Assembly (NCBI RefSeq): GCF_033568475.1
Contig: NC_133120.1
Coordinates: 55,663,499 to 55,727,498, forward strand
DNA from: Henckelia pumila
Lineage: Eukaryota > Streptophyta > Magnoliopsida > Lamiales > Gesneriaceae
DNA length: 64,000 nucleotides
Direction: 5' to 3'
The notes beneath the pieces were generated by a model that did no database searches, was not told the origin of the DNA, and saw nothing but the letters and a program-made list of their open reading frames with translations. Below, piece by piece: positions 45,838 through 57,403 of the stretch (positions are counted from its first letter, which is position 1; each line of letters starts with the position of its first letter). A program made the translations under genes and the position numbers.

Positions 45838-48704
45838 GAGATGTTTTATTTGTTCCAGATTTGATTAAAAACATTATTTCTGTTTCTATGCTAGATAGAG
45901 GTGGTTATTCTTGCAATTTTGTGAATGAGATTTGCAATATTTACAAGAATGAATGTTTGATTGGAAATGGACAACTTGAAAACGATCTATATAACTTAAA
46001 ACTAAAAGACGTTCCAATGAATTATGTTGATAAACCGGCAACAACAAACAAAAGAAAAATCGATAGTCAAAACCCGGCAAACCTTTGGCATGCTAGGCTA
46101 GGTTATATTTCCTCAAGAAGGATGAACAAGCTAGTGGGAGAAGGCATGTTTGATATGTCTGATATTAACTCTCTACCTACTTGTGAATCCTGCCTAAAAG
46201 GAAAAATGACTAAATCTCCTTTTAAGAGGAAACCTGAGCGTAGTCAAAATCTGTTGGATTTGATCCATACAGATGTTTGTGGTCCATTTAGAGTTGGGAC
46301 TCAATATGGCCACACCTACTTCATTACCTTTACTGATGATTATTCAAGGTATGGGTATTTATATTTAATGAAATATAAGTCTGAAGCATTTGAAAAGTTC
46401 AAAGAATTCAAGGCTGAAGTAGAAAACAAGCTAGGTAAAAGTATTAAAGCACTTCGATCGGATCGAGGTGGAGAATACTTGAGTACCGAGTTTTTGGACT
46501 ATCTAAAAGAGAATGGGATTCTCTCTCAGTGGACTCCTCCTATGACACCACAGCTTAATGGTGTATCGGAGCGTCGTAATCGAACTTTGTTGGACATGGT
46601 TCGATCCATGATGAGCTTCACTGAGCTTCCACCTTCGTTTTGGGGCTATGCGCTTGAAACGGCGGTATTGTTGTTGAACAACGTCCACACTAAAGCAGTG
46701 GACAAAACACCATACGAGTTATGGAATGGCAAAGCTCCTAAGTATTCATACTTGAGGATTTGGGAATGTCCTGCTTACGTGAAGCGGACAGTGGGAGATA
46801 AGTTTGATAGTCGATCCAGCTTATGTTATTTTGTAGGGTATCCGAAGAATTCAATCGGATATTATTTCTATTATCCTGCTGAAACAAAGGTGTTTGTTTC
46901 AAGGAATGCCACCTTCTTGGAGAAGGAGTTCTTATTGGATAAGAAATGCGAGATGATGGAACTCGAAGAAATTCGAGAAGAACCCGAAATACAAAATAAC
47001 GATCCTACACCTCAGGAACCATTGCTGGACACGCCTATACCTAGAAGATCCGAGAGGACTTCTAGACCTCCTATTCGATATGGTCTTCTTCTTGAAGGGG
47101 ATCAAGATGAACCCGATGTTGGATGTGATCCAAGAAACTTCAAGGAAGCAATTTCTGATGCGGATTCAAATTTATGGATTGAAGCTATGCAGTCGGAAAT
47201 AGATTCGATGCATACAAACCAAGTTTGGTCTTTAGTAGATCCTCCCGATGGAATTGTTCCAATAGGGTGTAAATGGATCTACAAAAGAAAGCTTGGGCCT
47301 GATGGTAAGGTATTGACCTACAAGGCGCGATTGGTGGCGAAAGGTTATACTCAAAGACAAGGAGTTGACTATGATGAAACCTTTTCACCAGTTGCAATGT
47401 TCAAGTCCATAAGAATCCTTATTGCCATAGCTGCATGGTATGACTATGAGATATGGCAAATGGATGTGAAGACTGTTTTTCTTAATGGAGACATTAAGAA
47501 AGAGATCTATATGAAGCAGCCTGAGGGGTACACATCCATGGGAAGCGAGCATAAGGTATGCAAGCTTCAGAGATCAATTTATGGTCTAAAACAAGCATCA
47601 AGAAGTTGGAACCAGAAATTTGATGAAACAATAAAAGATTTTGGTTTCATCAAGAATCCGGAGGAACCATGCGTGTACAAGAAAGTAGTTAAGGATGCTG
47701 TGACATTCTTAGTACTTTATGTTGATGACATCCTACTCATTGGGAATGATGTAGGGATGTTGCAGTCAACAAAGATATGGTTATCAGGTAGATTCTCGAT
47801 GAAGGATTTGGGTGAGGCATCCTATATTCTAGGGATACAGATCTATAGAGATAGATCTAAGAGAATGATAGGACTCAATCAATCAACCTACATCGACACC
47901 ATATTGAAACGGTTTTCAATGGATGGGTCAAAGAGAGGACATCTACCCATGTGTCATGGAGTTTCTCTATCCAAGTCTATGTGTCCCAAGACTGATGAAG
48001 AGATAGAGAAAATGACACATGTACCATATGCGTCAGCCATAGGTAGTATCATGTATGGGATGATATCTACCAGACCGGATGTAGCATTTGCTCTGAGTGT
48101 CACGAGCAGATATCAAGCTAATCCCGGTCAAATGCATTGGAAAGCCGTGAAGGACATTCTTAAGTACTCACGAAGGACTAAGAATATGTTCATGGTATAT
48201 GGAGGAAGAGAACTAAAATTGGAAGGCTATACCGACTCTAGCTTCCAAAGTGACGTGGATGACTCGAAGTCAACCTCTGGATTTGTGTTCATGCTCAATG
48301 GCGGTGCTGTCTCTTGGAAGAGTTCCAAGCAGGACACCACAGCGGATTCCACCACTGAGGCTGAATACATTGCAGCATCAGCTGCTGCTAAAGAGGGCGT
48401 TTGGATGAGGAATTTCGTCCAAGAGTTGGGCGTCATTCCTGAAGTTGTTGGTCCAGTCCCGGTGTACTGTGACAACACGGGTGCCGTTGCTCAGGCAAAG
48501 GAACCAAGGTCTCATCAAAGATCCAAACACGTACTGAGGAAATACCACATCATCCGGGAGATTGTGGAAAGAGGAGACATCACTGTCGAAAGAGTGGCCT
48601 CTGCAGAAAATATCGCTGATCCACTTACTAAGCCCTTGCCAGGACCATTATTTGACAAACATCGCGAAGCAATGGGTCTACGTAGTATGACTAGTTGGCT
48701 ATAG
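45810..48704 (+). CDS. Element F pol: integrase-RT-RNase H, 964 codons
   Basis: Copia order. Residues from 45810: pre-integrase/zinc site His94, Tyr99 (His in G), Cys125, Cys128; integrase Asp155, Asp218, Glu254 (35 residues between the last two); GKAPKYSYLRIWEC module near 307-320; RT MDVKTVFLNG with Asp552 and YVDD at 637-640; RNase H Asp809, Glu850, Asp888. It ends at TAG 48702-48704 just before the polypurine tract. Without a start codon of its own it would be made as part of a gag-pol polyprotein, which the upstream frameshift and gag damage prevent. Integrase His-to-Tyr at 99 may impair zinc binding. Confidence 0.93.
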   Translation: MQNGFKLLLRDVLFVPDLIKNIISVSMLDRGGYSCNFVNEICNIYKNECLIGNGQLENDLYNLKLKDVPMNYVDKPATTNKRKIDSQNPANLWHARLGYISSRRMNKLVGEGMFDMSDINSLPTCESCLKGKMTKSPFKRKPERSQNLLDLIHTDVCGPFRVGTQYGHTYFITFTDDYSRYGYLYLMKYKSEAFEKFKEFKAEVENKLGKSIKALRSDRGGEYLSTEFLDYLKENGILSQWTPPMTPQLNGVSERRNRTLLDMVRSMMSFTELPPSFWGYALETAVLLLNNVHTKAVDKTPYELWNGKAPKYSYLRIWECPAYVKRTVGDKFDSRSSLCYFVGYPKNSIGYYFYYPAETKVFVSRNATFLEKEFLLDKKCEMMELEEIREEPEIQNNDPTPQEPLLDTPIPRRSERTSRPPIRYGLLLEGDQDEPDVGCDPRNFKEAISDADSNLWIEAMQSEIDSMHTNQVWSLVDPPDGIVPIGCKWIYKRKLGPDGKVLTYKARLVAKGYTQRQGVDYDETFSPVAMFKSIRILIAIAAWYDYEIWQMDVKTVFLNGDIKKEIYMKQPEGYTSMGSEHKVCKLQRSIYGLKQASRSWNQKFDETIKDFGFIKNPEEPCVYKKVVKDAVTFLVLYVDDILLIGNDVGMLQSTKIWLSGRFSMKDLGEASYILGIQIYRDRSKRMIGLNQSTYIDTILKRFSMDGSKRGHLPMCHGVSLSKSMCPKTDEEIEKMTHVPYASAIGSIMYGMISTRPDVAFALSVTSRYQANPGQMHWKAVKDILKYSRRTKNMFMVYGGRELKLEGYTDSSFQSDVDDSKSTSGFVFMLNGGAVSWKSSKQDTTADSTTEAEYIAASAAAKEGVWMRNFVQELGVIPEVVGPVPVYCDNTGAVAQAKEPRSHQRSKHVLRKYHIIREIVERGDITVERVASAENIADPLTKPLPGPLFDKHREAMGLRSMTSWL

Positions 48705-48718
48705 GGCAAGTGGGAGAT
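48705..48718 (+). other. Element F polypurine tract
   Basis: GGCAAGTGGGAGAT between the pol stop and the 3' LTR; the site is the same in G. Confidence 0.85.
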
Positions 48719-50563
48719 TGAAAGAGTGGGTGCCCGGTGAGCCAACTTGTGGCTAAGGGCTTTGATGACTCTTTGTATAAACAATCTTTTGTTTAATATA
48801 ATTTACACTTTTATTAATGGCAATGACTTTATCTTTCTTCATATTGTTATATTGTGATATACTATTGTTGTTTTGATAAAGACCTTGAATATACTATAGT
48901 ATATGTAAGATGTGGTAGAACATGGGGATGTCTATCATGAAACACATCTTATAGTCACTGTATATTCTAAACTGTTCCTAGTCGATTGAGCCGTCCGATA
49001 ATAAGGATAAGGATCGCTCGAGTTTGAGACTAGCATTTGCGATGCAGAGTACCACGTTTCATTGGTAAGGAACATAGAGATGTTCGAAGCATGCAAATGG
49101 ATATTCATATGATGAATGATCGAACTACCCTATCCGGACTTTCCAAGTGGTTATCACTTATCGAGTGGATATAGTCCGCGGTTTTGGTTGTACATCATTA
49201 GTCCTTACTACTTGAAACATCATTGTGACTCTATATGCTAGTGCTGTGCTTTGACTCGTTTACCGACTCTATTGGGGTCATCAGGTGTCGGGATTGGGTA
49301 CAGTTACGACACATATAGGAGTCGATGCTTTGTTGTCAAGGATTCACCACATACTTGCGAGTGTGGATATCCTATGCGATCTGAGGAGATATTAGTGTGA
49401 CGAATCTCTGGCCAGAGTACATGATGTGATTTAAGAAATGGTTTCTTAGTAGCACATGCGATGTCACTATTTGATCTTCAAGATGCATTGCATAGTTATC
49501 GAATCTCGAGCGACTCTCGATATACCAATGGTTGTTGATTCGATCGGGATATATGGATGAAGGGACCGTACTGTACGCTAACCAAAATCTATTGGTTCTT
49601 GTAGGCACTATCAGTGATACCTAGGGAATCATGGGGCGATGTTGCTAGGCGCTCATACCATGATTCGATGGGCAAGTCGGAAATTGTTGTTCCGAGTCAC
49701 AAGGAGTTGTGAGCCCACGGCTAGCTGTATCCCTGAACCATTGAGGGTCACACAGTGTAATGGATTTTTAATCCCCGTTGAGATAGTTAAATTTAAAGAG
49801 TTAAATTTAATGAACAAAGAAGTTGGACTTCTTATTTAAGAGTAGAGGAGTAAGATTTCCTAAAATGACATAGGGATGGCCATTTTTGGAAATCACTGAG
49901 TTCGGATTCAGAAAAATTTATCTTGACTTTAAAAGGTGCAAAAATGGTTTCTGTGCACATTGGTGAAACCGGTTTATCAATCGGAGTCACGATGAATTTT
50001 ATATTAATTTCTGAACATGCGGGCTTTGCTTGTCAGGCTTGAACTTATGACTAATGGGCCCTAAGCTGTTAGTGGCCTACATTATAAATAAGTTATTGCA
50101 GTACAGAAATTAGACACAACAGGTCACAAAATTTTCGAAAACCCTAGTTGATTTTCTATAAGGTGGCCGCCCCCTCTCCCTCTCTACTCGAGAAAAATCC
50201 AGCCTGTGATTTTGAATTACAGTCTGGTTTAACGGATCAAATTCGTTAATCTCTTCGTAGAAACTTCTGATAGATTTTCTAGTGCAATCTATCAGAGGGA
50301 TTAAATATCCGTTCGTGGACCTGATTGAAGAACAGTTCGTCCATCAGTTCCAGGGATATACAACAAGAGCAGAGAAATCTGTTGGTGTCCAAAATCTCGA
50401 TTCGAGATTAAAGGTAAAAATTTTATAATCGTTATTTAATTTTTACACACACAATTTAATCGTAAGGTTGATACCTATTATGGAATCGTTCTATACAAAA
50501 ATTTTAAACTTCCGCTGCACCGGGTATTAATCCTAATTGATCTGATCGCCGCGTTCTCCAACA
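48719..50563 (+). mobile_element. Element F 3' LTR
   Basis: 1,845 bp. TATAAATA at 50083-50090. Its terminal bases CGCGTTCTCCAACA differ from the 5' copy (CGGGTTATCCAACA). TSD TGCGA follows. Confidence 0.96.
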
Positions 50564-50568
50564 TGCGA

Positions 50569-52039
50569 CTGGTGAAAAGGTTTCATCATAGTCTACACCT
50601 TGTCTTTGTGTATAACCTTTTGCGACCAATCGTGTCTTGTAGGTCAGCACCTTACCATCAGGCCCAAGTTTTCTCTTGTAGATCCATTTACATCCTATAG
50701 GAACAATTCCATCGAGAGGATCTACTAAAGACCAAACTTGGTTTGCATGCATGGAGTCGATTTCAGACTGCATGGCTTGAAGCCATAAATTCGAATCGGC
50801 ATCAGAAATTGCTTCCTTGAAGTTTCTCGGATCACATCCATTGATGGGTTCACTTTGATCCCCTTCAAGTAGAAGATTAAGTCGAACAGGAGGTCTAGAA
50901 GCCCTTTCGGATTTCCTAAGAAGTGGCGTGTCATTTATTGGTTCCTGAGGTGTGGGATCGTTATTTTGTATCTCGGGTTCTTGTCGAACTTCTTCGAGTT
51001 CCATCATCTTGCCTTTTCTTTCAAGTAAGAACTCCTTCTCCAGGAAGGTGGCATTCCTAGAAACAAACACTTTTGTTTCAGTAGGATGATAAAAGTAATA
51101 TCCGATCGAATTCTTTGGATACCCTACAAAATAACACAAGGTGGATCGACTATCCAACTTATCTCCCACTGTCTGCTTCACGTAAGCATGACATCCCCAA
51201 ATCCTTAAGTACGAATACTTAGGAGTTTTGATAGTTCATAATTCGTATAGAGTTTTATTCACTGCTTTAGTGTGGATATTGTTCAACAATAATACCGCCG
51301 TTTCAAGTGCATAGCCCCAAAACGAAGGTGGGAGCTCAGTGAAGCTCATCATAGATCGAACCATATCCAACAGAGTTCGATTACGACGCTCTGCTACACC
51401 ATTAAGCTGAGGTGTGGCAGGAGGAGTCCACTGAGAAAGAATTCCATTTTCTTTCAGATAGTCTAAAAATTTGGTGCTTAAGTATTCACCGCCTCGATCA
51501 GATCGAAGTGCTTTAATACTTTTACCTAGCTGGTTTTCTACTTCAGTCTTGAATTCTTTGAACTTTTCAAATAATTCAGACTTATATTTCATTAAATATA
51601 AATACCCATACCTTGAATAATCATCAGTAAAGGTAATAAAGTAGGTGTGGTCATATTTAGTACCAATACTAAATGGTCCACAAACATCTGTATGGATCAA
51701 ATCCAATAGATTTTGACTACGCTCAGGCTTTTCCTTAAAAGGTGTTTTAGTCCTTTTTCCTTTCAGGCAAGACTCACAAGTAGGTAGAGAGTTAATATCT
51801 GACATATCAAACATGCCCTCTCCCACTAACTTGTTCATCCTCCGTGAGGAAATATGGCCTAGCCTAGCATGCCAAAGGTTTGCCGGGTTTTGACTATCTT
51901 TTTTCCTTTTTATTGTTGTTACCGGTTTATCAACATAATTAACTGGAACGTCTTTTAATTTCAAGTTATATAGATCGTTTTCAAGTTGTCCATATCCAAT
52001 CAAACATTCATTCTTGTAAATATTGCAAATCTCATTCAC
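50569..52039 (-). pseudogene. Element G integrase and N-terminal RT
   Basis: 52039-51236 holds the integrase with an intact zinc site (HARLGHIS, CESCLKGK) and the catalytic residues (IHTDVCGPF, LRSDRGGEY, NGVAERRNR). 51181-50569 continues with the linker and RT start (IYKRKLGPDGK, YDETFSPVA) and is cut there by F. A frame break lies near 51181-51236. Confidence 0.9.
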
Positions 52040-52045
52040 AAAATT

Positions 52046-53168
52046 TCAAGAAAAATCATCTCTATCAAGCATAGAAACAGAAATAATGTTTTTAATCAAA
52101 TCTGACACAAATAAAACATCTCTCAGAAATAACTTAAAATTGTTTTGCAAAATTAAATAAGCATCTCCCACAGCTTTGGCCTCAACTCTGGAACCATTTC
52201 CGAGCCTCAACTGGGTCTCACCCATCCTCAGCCTACGACTTCTTGACATCACCTGCAAATCATTGCAAATGTGAGATCCACATCCGGTATCCAATACCCA
52301 AGAAGTAGTATTAAGCGAAACATTTATTTCAATATAAAACATACCCTTTGCAGTTCGCAACTGCTCGAGATATTCTTTGCAGTTACGCTTCCAGTGACCG
52401 GGTTTATTGCAGTGATGGAAAACATCTTCAGACTTGTCCATGTTAGAAACTTTGGTCTTGTGTTTCTTCTTGGGCTCAGTTTTCTTGGGTTGAGCAGAAC
52501 GTTTCTTACCCTTTGCACTTGGCCCCTTCTTCGTAGAAGAAGAGGAGCCCACCAAGAGAACCGATTTATCCTTTTTGAATGTGGCCTCATAAGTGACAAG
52601 CATATTGACCATCTCTTCAAGGGTGGCCTCTATCTTGTTCATATTAAAGTTCACCACAAAACCGTCAAACGATGAAGGAAGAGGAAGAAGCAGTAAGTTT
52701 GCACACAGTTCGTGCTCCAATGTCATCTCTAGGGTCACCAATTTTTCAATGAGCCAAATCATGTGTACCCCATGCTCACGGACAGAATTCCCATCTCGCA
52801 TGAGGCATGTCATTAGCTCTTTGACAGTGGCGTACCGCTCAGATCTCGGCTGAGCTCCAAAAAGTTCTGAGGGTTTTGTGAATGTCAGCAGCATTCACTG
52901 CATCCTCAAATCGCCTCTGAAGTTCATCAGACATCGAAGCCTGCATGTAGCATTTGGCCTTGATATCATGGTCCCACCATTTATCAAGTTTTGCCAATTC
53001 TTCCGGACTCACATCAGCCGGGGCTTCCTTCGGAGGAGACTTTTCTAACACGTAGAAAATCTTTTCCGAGCATAGGACAATCTTCAACTTGCGGAACCAT
53101 TCCGTATAGTTTGCGCCAGTCAGTTTGTGTTGTTCGAGAATAGAAAACAGTGGATTACGCGAATTCAT
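52046..53168 (-). pseudogene. Element G gag and protease
   Basis: Likely start at Met codon 53168 (MNSRNPLFSIL). N-terminal gag ends at a frame break near 52850-52890, then 52894-52046 holds the rest of the capsid, a Lys/Ser-rich linker, a zinc knuckle HHCNKPGHWKRNC in which the first Cys is Phe, and the protease WVLDTGCGSHICN. F lacks most of this capsid, so G shows what the family gag looks like. Confidence 0.88.
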
Positions 53169-53198
53169 TATAACGATATACTGAAAAGAAACAGACAA

Positions 53199-54869
53199 TA
53201 ATCAGTGATTGTTTAATTAATTTACTAAGACATAAAATAAGGCGAGTATAATTTTATGAATTACTCTCCCACTATTTTTACGATTTCACCACCCTCTAGT
53301 AAAAACGAGAAAACCATTTTCTTTAGTAGGAACATGGAGCCCAATTTACAAATTATAGTTCCGAATAAAATCAGCCAATTATAATTTTAAAAAGGAAGAG
53401 TTCAATTGCTGCTAGAGCAACCTCCATGTTTTTACCTCATATCCAATAAAGGGACCAATAATATGACGCCGTTTAAAGTGATATGTCAAGTTGACTCATC
53501 AATATTAAGTTGTGATGGACGGTTGTCATGTGAACCCCAATAATATGAGGTGATCTCATGGGAGTTCCACCCAACTTACAACAATTTTCTACTCAATGCA
53601 CAGCTTTCCAGCGAACGAACCTTCCCAATAATATGAGATGGACCACGTTCGCGGGTAGCATCTATCATGCATTGATAGTTGATGAAAGGTAGGAAAATAT
53701 AAATTATATTTAATTTTCCTTTTATTAAACTTGATATTAATTTTAAATCATATTTAAAATGAGGGATTTTAATTTTAAAATTTGTCTCATCATTAAAAAA
53801 TTTGTATGCTTGCAGGATTCATGCAATTTAGTCTAAACATGCATACAACAATAATATCAAATATTAAATAAAGGATAATCGATGCCTAGATCTAATCGAC
53901 CCGTGGTTGCCAATCACGAGTCTAAGTCCAATCCTAGGTGATTTGCAAGTATGCAATGCAATCCTATTACATTGAGCTTCCAATTTACATTCTTCGATCT
54001 TTATGTCTGTTGGGCCCACCACTGTCTTCAAATCTTTATCTCTCACTAAGTCTAATAAATTTACAATAAATTTCAATGACAAGTAAGGGATACATATTTA
54101 AGGGTGGAAACGGGCCATAAACAAGGCTCACTTTTATTACAAATGACAAATCAAATTGGGCCATAATACAAGCCCATTAATAAAACCCAACAACAATAAT
54201 AAAAACCAAATGTAAACCACCTAGCATACACCTAAAAAAATATGGTCATGACAATCGATCATCCTTTTATCCAATTATTTAATTCAATTAAATGATTGTA
54301 TAACATTCAATTCAAAATGGCAATAAATATAAATAGATAAAATCCCATTTTATATATAAAATCATATTTTATCTAGTATATCCATAAAATCATATTTTAT
54401 CCATAAAATCATATTTTATAATTTTATACATAAAATCATATTTTATAGTCAATTGTACCAAAATTATTAATTTTCATAAAACTTAATTTATTGGATTAAA
54501 TTTATAAATTTCCAAAAATTCAAAATTTTTCCAACAATTAATTTTCTTAAAATTTTGGGTTCAAACAATTTTGACTCATTGCCTCGTGGACCAATCGAAA
54601 CAATTTTCGATCGGGCCAAAAACTGGGCCCAACAACTATTAGCGGGCCGAAATTCAAAATTTTTTAAAAAATAAAATTTTAATTTTTCTGGGCTGCCCGG
54701 GACGATCCCGGGTAGCCCCCGGCTATCGGGGCCCAGCCACGCTGCTGGGCCGCCGAGCGCGGCCCAGCTGCGCGCAGGGCAGCGGGTAGCCCCAAAAAAA
54801 TTTTTTTGTTTTGTTTTCTGAAAAACCGAGGCTTTGTACAATCGATAAATTTTAATCATTAGATCCGAG
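53199..54869 (-). other. Element G untranslated leader
   Basis: Same three blocks as F: phased AATAATATGA motif (53362-53640), AT-rich palindromic units (54350-54445), GC-rich block (54690-54790). No coding signal; the ORF at 54488-54994 crosses the GC block and primer site and is fortuitous. Confidence 0.75.
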
Positions 54870-54891
54870 AGAAACCTGGCTTTGATACTAC
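54870..54891 (-). other. Element G primer-binding site, degenerate
   Basis: Element sense GTAGTATCAAAGCCAGGTTTC corresponds to GTGGTATCAGAGCCAGGTTGC of F with a few transitions. Confidence 0.8.
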
Positions 54892-56748
54892 TGTTGGAAC
54901 ACGTTCTCGAATCCGTAGATATGATACCCAAGGCAGCGGAAGGTTTAAAATTTTTATTTTCTAATCTGGAACGATTCCAGATCGTGGGTATCAAATTCTT
55001 ACGATTAAAACAAATAAGTAAAATAAAATAACAATTAAATTTTACCTCTCAAGTCTCAACTTGAGGTTATGGACTCCAACAGATAAAATCTGCTCTTCTT
55101 GTATATCCCAGGAACTGATGACTCGATCGATCAACTCCTGAATCAGGTCCACGAACAGAATTCTAAAACCCTCTGACAGACTGCACTAGAAAGTCTATCA
55201 GAAGTTTCTACGAAGAGAATTAACAGATTTGATCTGTTAAACCAGACTGCAATTTTCGAAAATTGCAGACTGGAATTTTCGAACACAGAGGAGGAAGGGG
55301 GTGGCCGAAAACCCTAGGGAGAGAGCTCTCTAGGTTTCGAAAATTATGAATGTTTTTTTTTAATTTCTGTACTGCAATAACTTATTTATAACATGAGCTG
55401 CTAACAGCTTAGGGCCCATTAGTCATAAGTTCAAGCCTGACAAGCAAAGCCCGCATGTTCAGAAATTAATATAAAATTCATCGTGACTCAAATTGATAAA
55501 CCATATTTTATCAATGTGTACAGAAACCTTTTCTGCACATTTTAAAATCAAGATAAATTTTCTGAATCCGAATTCTGGTTTCCAAAAATGGCATCCCTAT
55601 GTCATTTTAGGAAATCTCACTCCCTCTACTCATCAATAAGAAGTCCTACTTCTCATTCGCTAAATTTAACTCATTAATTTTAATTATCTCAACGGGAATT
55701 AGAAATCTATTACTTGTGTAACCCTCAATGGTTCAGGGATACAGCTAGTCGTGGGCCCACAACTCCTTTGTGACTCGGAACAACAATTTCCGACTTGCCC
55801 ATCGAATCATGGTAAGAGCGCCTAGCAACATCGCCCCATGATTCCCTAGGTATCACTGATAGTGCCTGCAAGAACCAGTGGGTTTTGGGTAGCGTACAGT
55901 ACGGTCCCTTCATCCATATATCCCGATCGAATCAACAATCATTGGTATATCGAGAGTCGTTCGAGATTTGATAACTATGCAATGCATCTTGGAGATCAAA
56001 TAGTGACATCGCATGTGCAACTAGGAAACCAAGTAACCTAAAACACATCATGTACTCTGGCCAGAGATTTGTCACTAATATCTCCTCAGATCGCATAGGA
56101 TATCCACACTCGCAAGCGTGTGGTGAATCCTTGACAACAAAGCATTGACTCCTATATGTGTTGTAACTGTACCCAATCTCGACACCTGATGACCCTCATA
56201 GAGTCGGTAAACGAGTCAAAGTACATTACTAGCATATAGAGTCTCCATGATGTTTCAAGTAGTAAGGACTAATGATGTACAACCAAAATCACGGGCTTTT
56301 TCACTCAATTAGTGAAAACCACTTGGAAAGTCTGAATAAGGTAGTTCGATCATTCATCCAATGAATATCCATTTGCATGCTTAAAACATCTCTATGTTCC
56401 ATACCAATGAAACGTGGTACTCGGCATCGCAAATGCTAGTCTCAATCTTGAGCGATCCTTATCCTTATTGCGGACGGCTCAATTGACTAGGAACTGGTTT
56501 AGAATATACAGTGATTACAAGATGTGTTTCATGATAGTCATCCATATCCACTATCACATCTTGCATGCACTTTAGTATATTCAAGGTATTTATCTAAACA
56601 TCGTATAGCACGTTACAACATAACAATATGATAAAAGATAAAGTAAATACCAATATAAAGTGTAAATTATATTAAACAAAGATTGTTTACAAATAGAGTC
56701 ATAAAGGCCCTTAGCCACAAATTGGCTAACAGGGCACCTACTCTTTCA
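54892..56748 (-). mobile_element. Element G 5' LTR
   Basis: 1,857 bp, TGTTGGAACACG...CTACTCTTTCA. TATA in element sense at 55383-55390. Followed by TSD AAAAG at 56749-56753. Confidence 0.93.
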
Positions 56749-56753
56749 AAAAG

Positions 56754-56994
56754 AAAGTTGTCACAGATCGTGGACACCAAATTAAATGGCCAATACCCTC
56801 GAAATAAAGCACTTGCTGTTATGAGACTTGCTTTTCAATGTTTAAATTTAGACCCAGATCTCAGGCCTCGAATGGATGAGATTTTAGTTTCACTTCAACA
56901 ACTCTTAAGGTCCAAAAAACGACGTGTAAGTACAAGAGAATTGTTTTTTCCCATGTTTGGATACTACTACTTGGGCCGACTTCCATGCCATTAA
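56754..56994 (+). pseudogene. Receptor-like cytoplasmic kinase exon, C-terminal half
   Basis: Once the TSD copy is discounted, the frame continues from 38460: KLSQIVDTKLNGQYP, ALAVMRLAFQCL, and DPDLRPRMDEILVSLQQL. This is kinase subdomain XI with the invariant Arg of the RP motif. Wording resembles RLCK subfamily VII (PBL/BIK1-type) kinases, which act in immune signalling at the plasma membrane; that assignment is inference. A strong splice-donor-like GTAAGT at 56926 may end the exon; otherwise translation runs on to a stop at 56992-56994. The copia insertion and loss of the N-terminal half make the locus non-functional. Confidence 0.85.
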
Positions 56995-57403
56995 TGGAAA
57001 TTGTTTTTCACGATTCTCAAGATTTAATTCCGGATTCATTTTTGAATTACATGTTGTAATATATGACATTCAATGGCGAACAAATCTTATAGATATTTCA
57101 AGACCAATTAGTGTAGACAGTGAACATGCATGGTTTCTTTACGATTCCCCAATGTTATTTCCCAACATAAAATCATTTCATTCTACCATTCCTAATTTCA
57201 AAGAGTTTCACAGAATTTGTTAGGCCTTATATTTTCCCTCATTAAATATGTCGTCTACAGTTACAATGCTAACATATTTTCTGTTTTTATAATTAATTTA
57301 TTTTAGAAAAATGCATTTTCCCTTATTATTTTTAAACCCAACTTGGAATTGAAATATTTAACATAGATGAACAAGTCATACCATATAAAATGAAAATAAA
57401 AAA
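56995..57403. other. Spacer between kinase tail and next gene
   Basis: Probable 3' region of the kinase. An 88-codon open frame (56957-57223) has no recognisable motif. No repeats or RNA genes seen. Confidence 0.5.

Larger units (their letters stand above)
41651..50563 (+). mobile_element. Element F: Ty1/copia retrotransposon nested in G
   Basis: 8,913 bp, LTRs 41651-43495 and 48719-50563 (both exactly 1,845 bp, TGAAAG...CCAACA), perfect TSD TGCGA (41646-41650 and 50564-50568), tRNA-iMet primer-binding site and a polypurine tract. I count about 17 differences between the LTRs. It belongs to the same family as G and lies in opposite orientation inside G's RT. gag is destroyed, while pol remains a single 964-codon frame. 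Confidence 0.96.
38461..56748 (-). mobile_element. Element G: Ty1/copia retrotransposon in a kinase exon, interrupted by F
   Basis: LTRs 38461-40323 and 54892-56748 (TGTTGG...CTTTCA in window orientation; element sense TGAAAG...CCAACA), perfect TSD AAAAG (38456-38460 and 56749-56753). Minus-strand order from the right: LTR, primer-binding site, leader, gag, protease, integrase, RT, RNase H, LTR. F is inserted in RT at 41651-50563. The LTRs show roughly twice the differences of those of F, which agrees with the nesting order. Coding regions contain frameshifts and stops. Confidence 0.93.

Noticed and set aside
54488..54994. 168-codon minus-strand frame
   Set aside because: It spans the leader, primer-binding site and LTR edge of element G; fortuitous.
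56957..57223. 88-codon frame after the kinase tail
   Set aside because: Overlaps the kinase frame and shows no conserved motif; left as 3' region.
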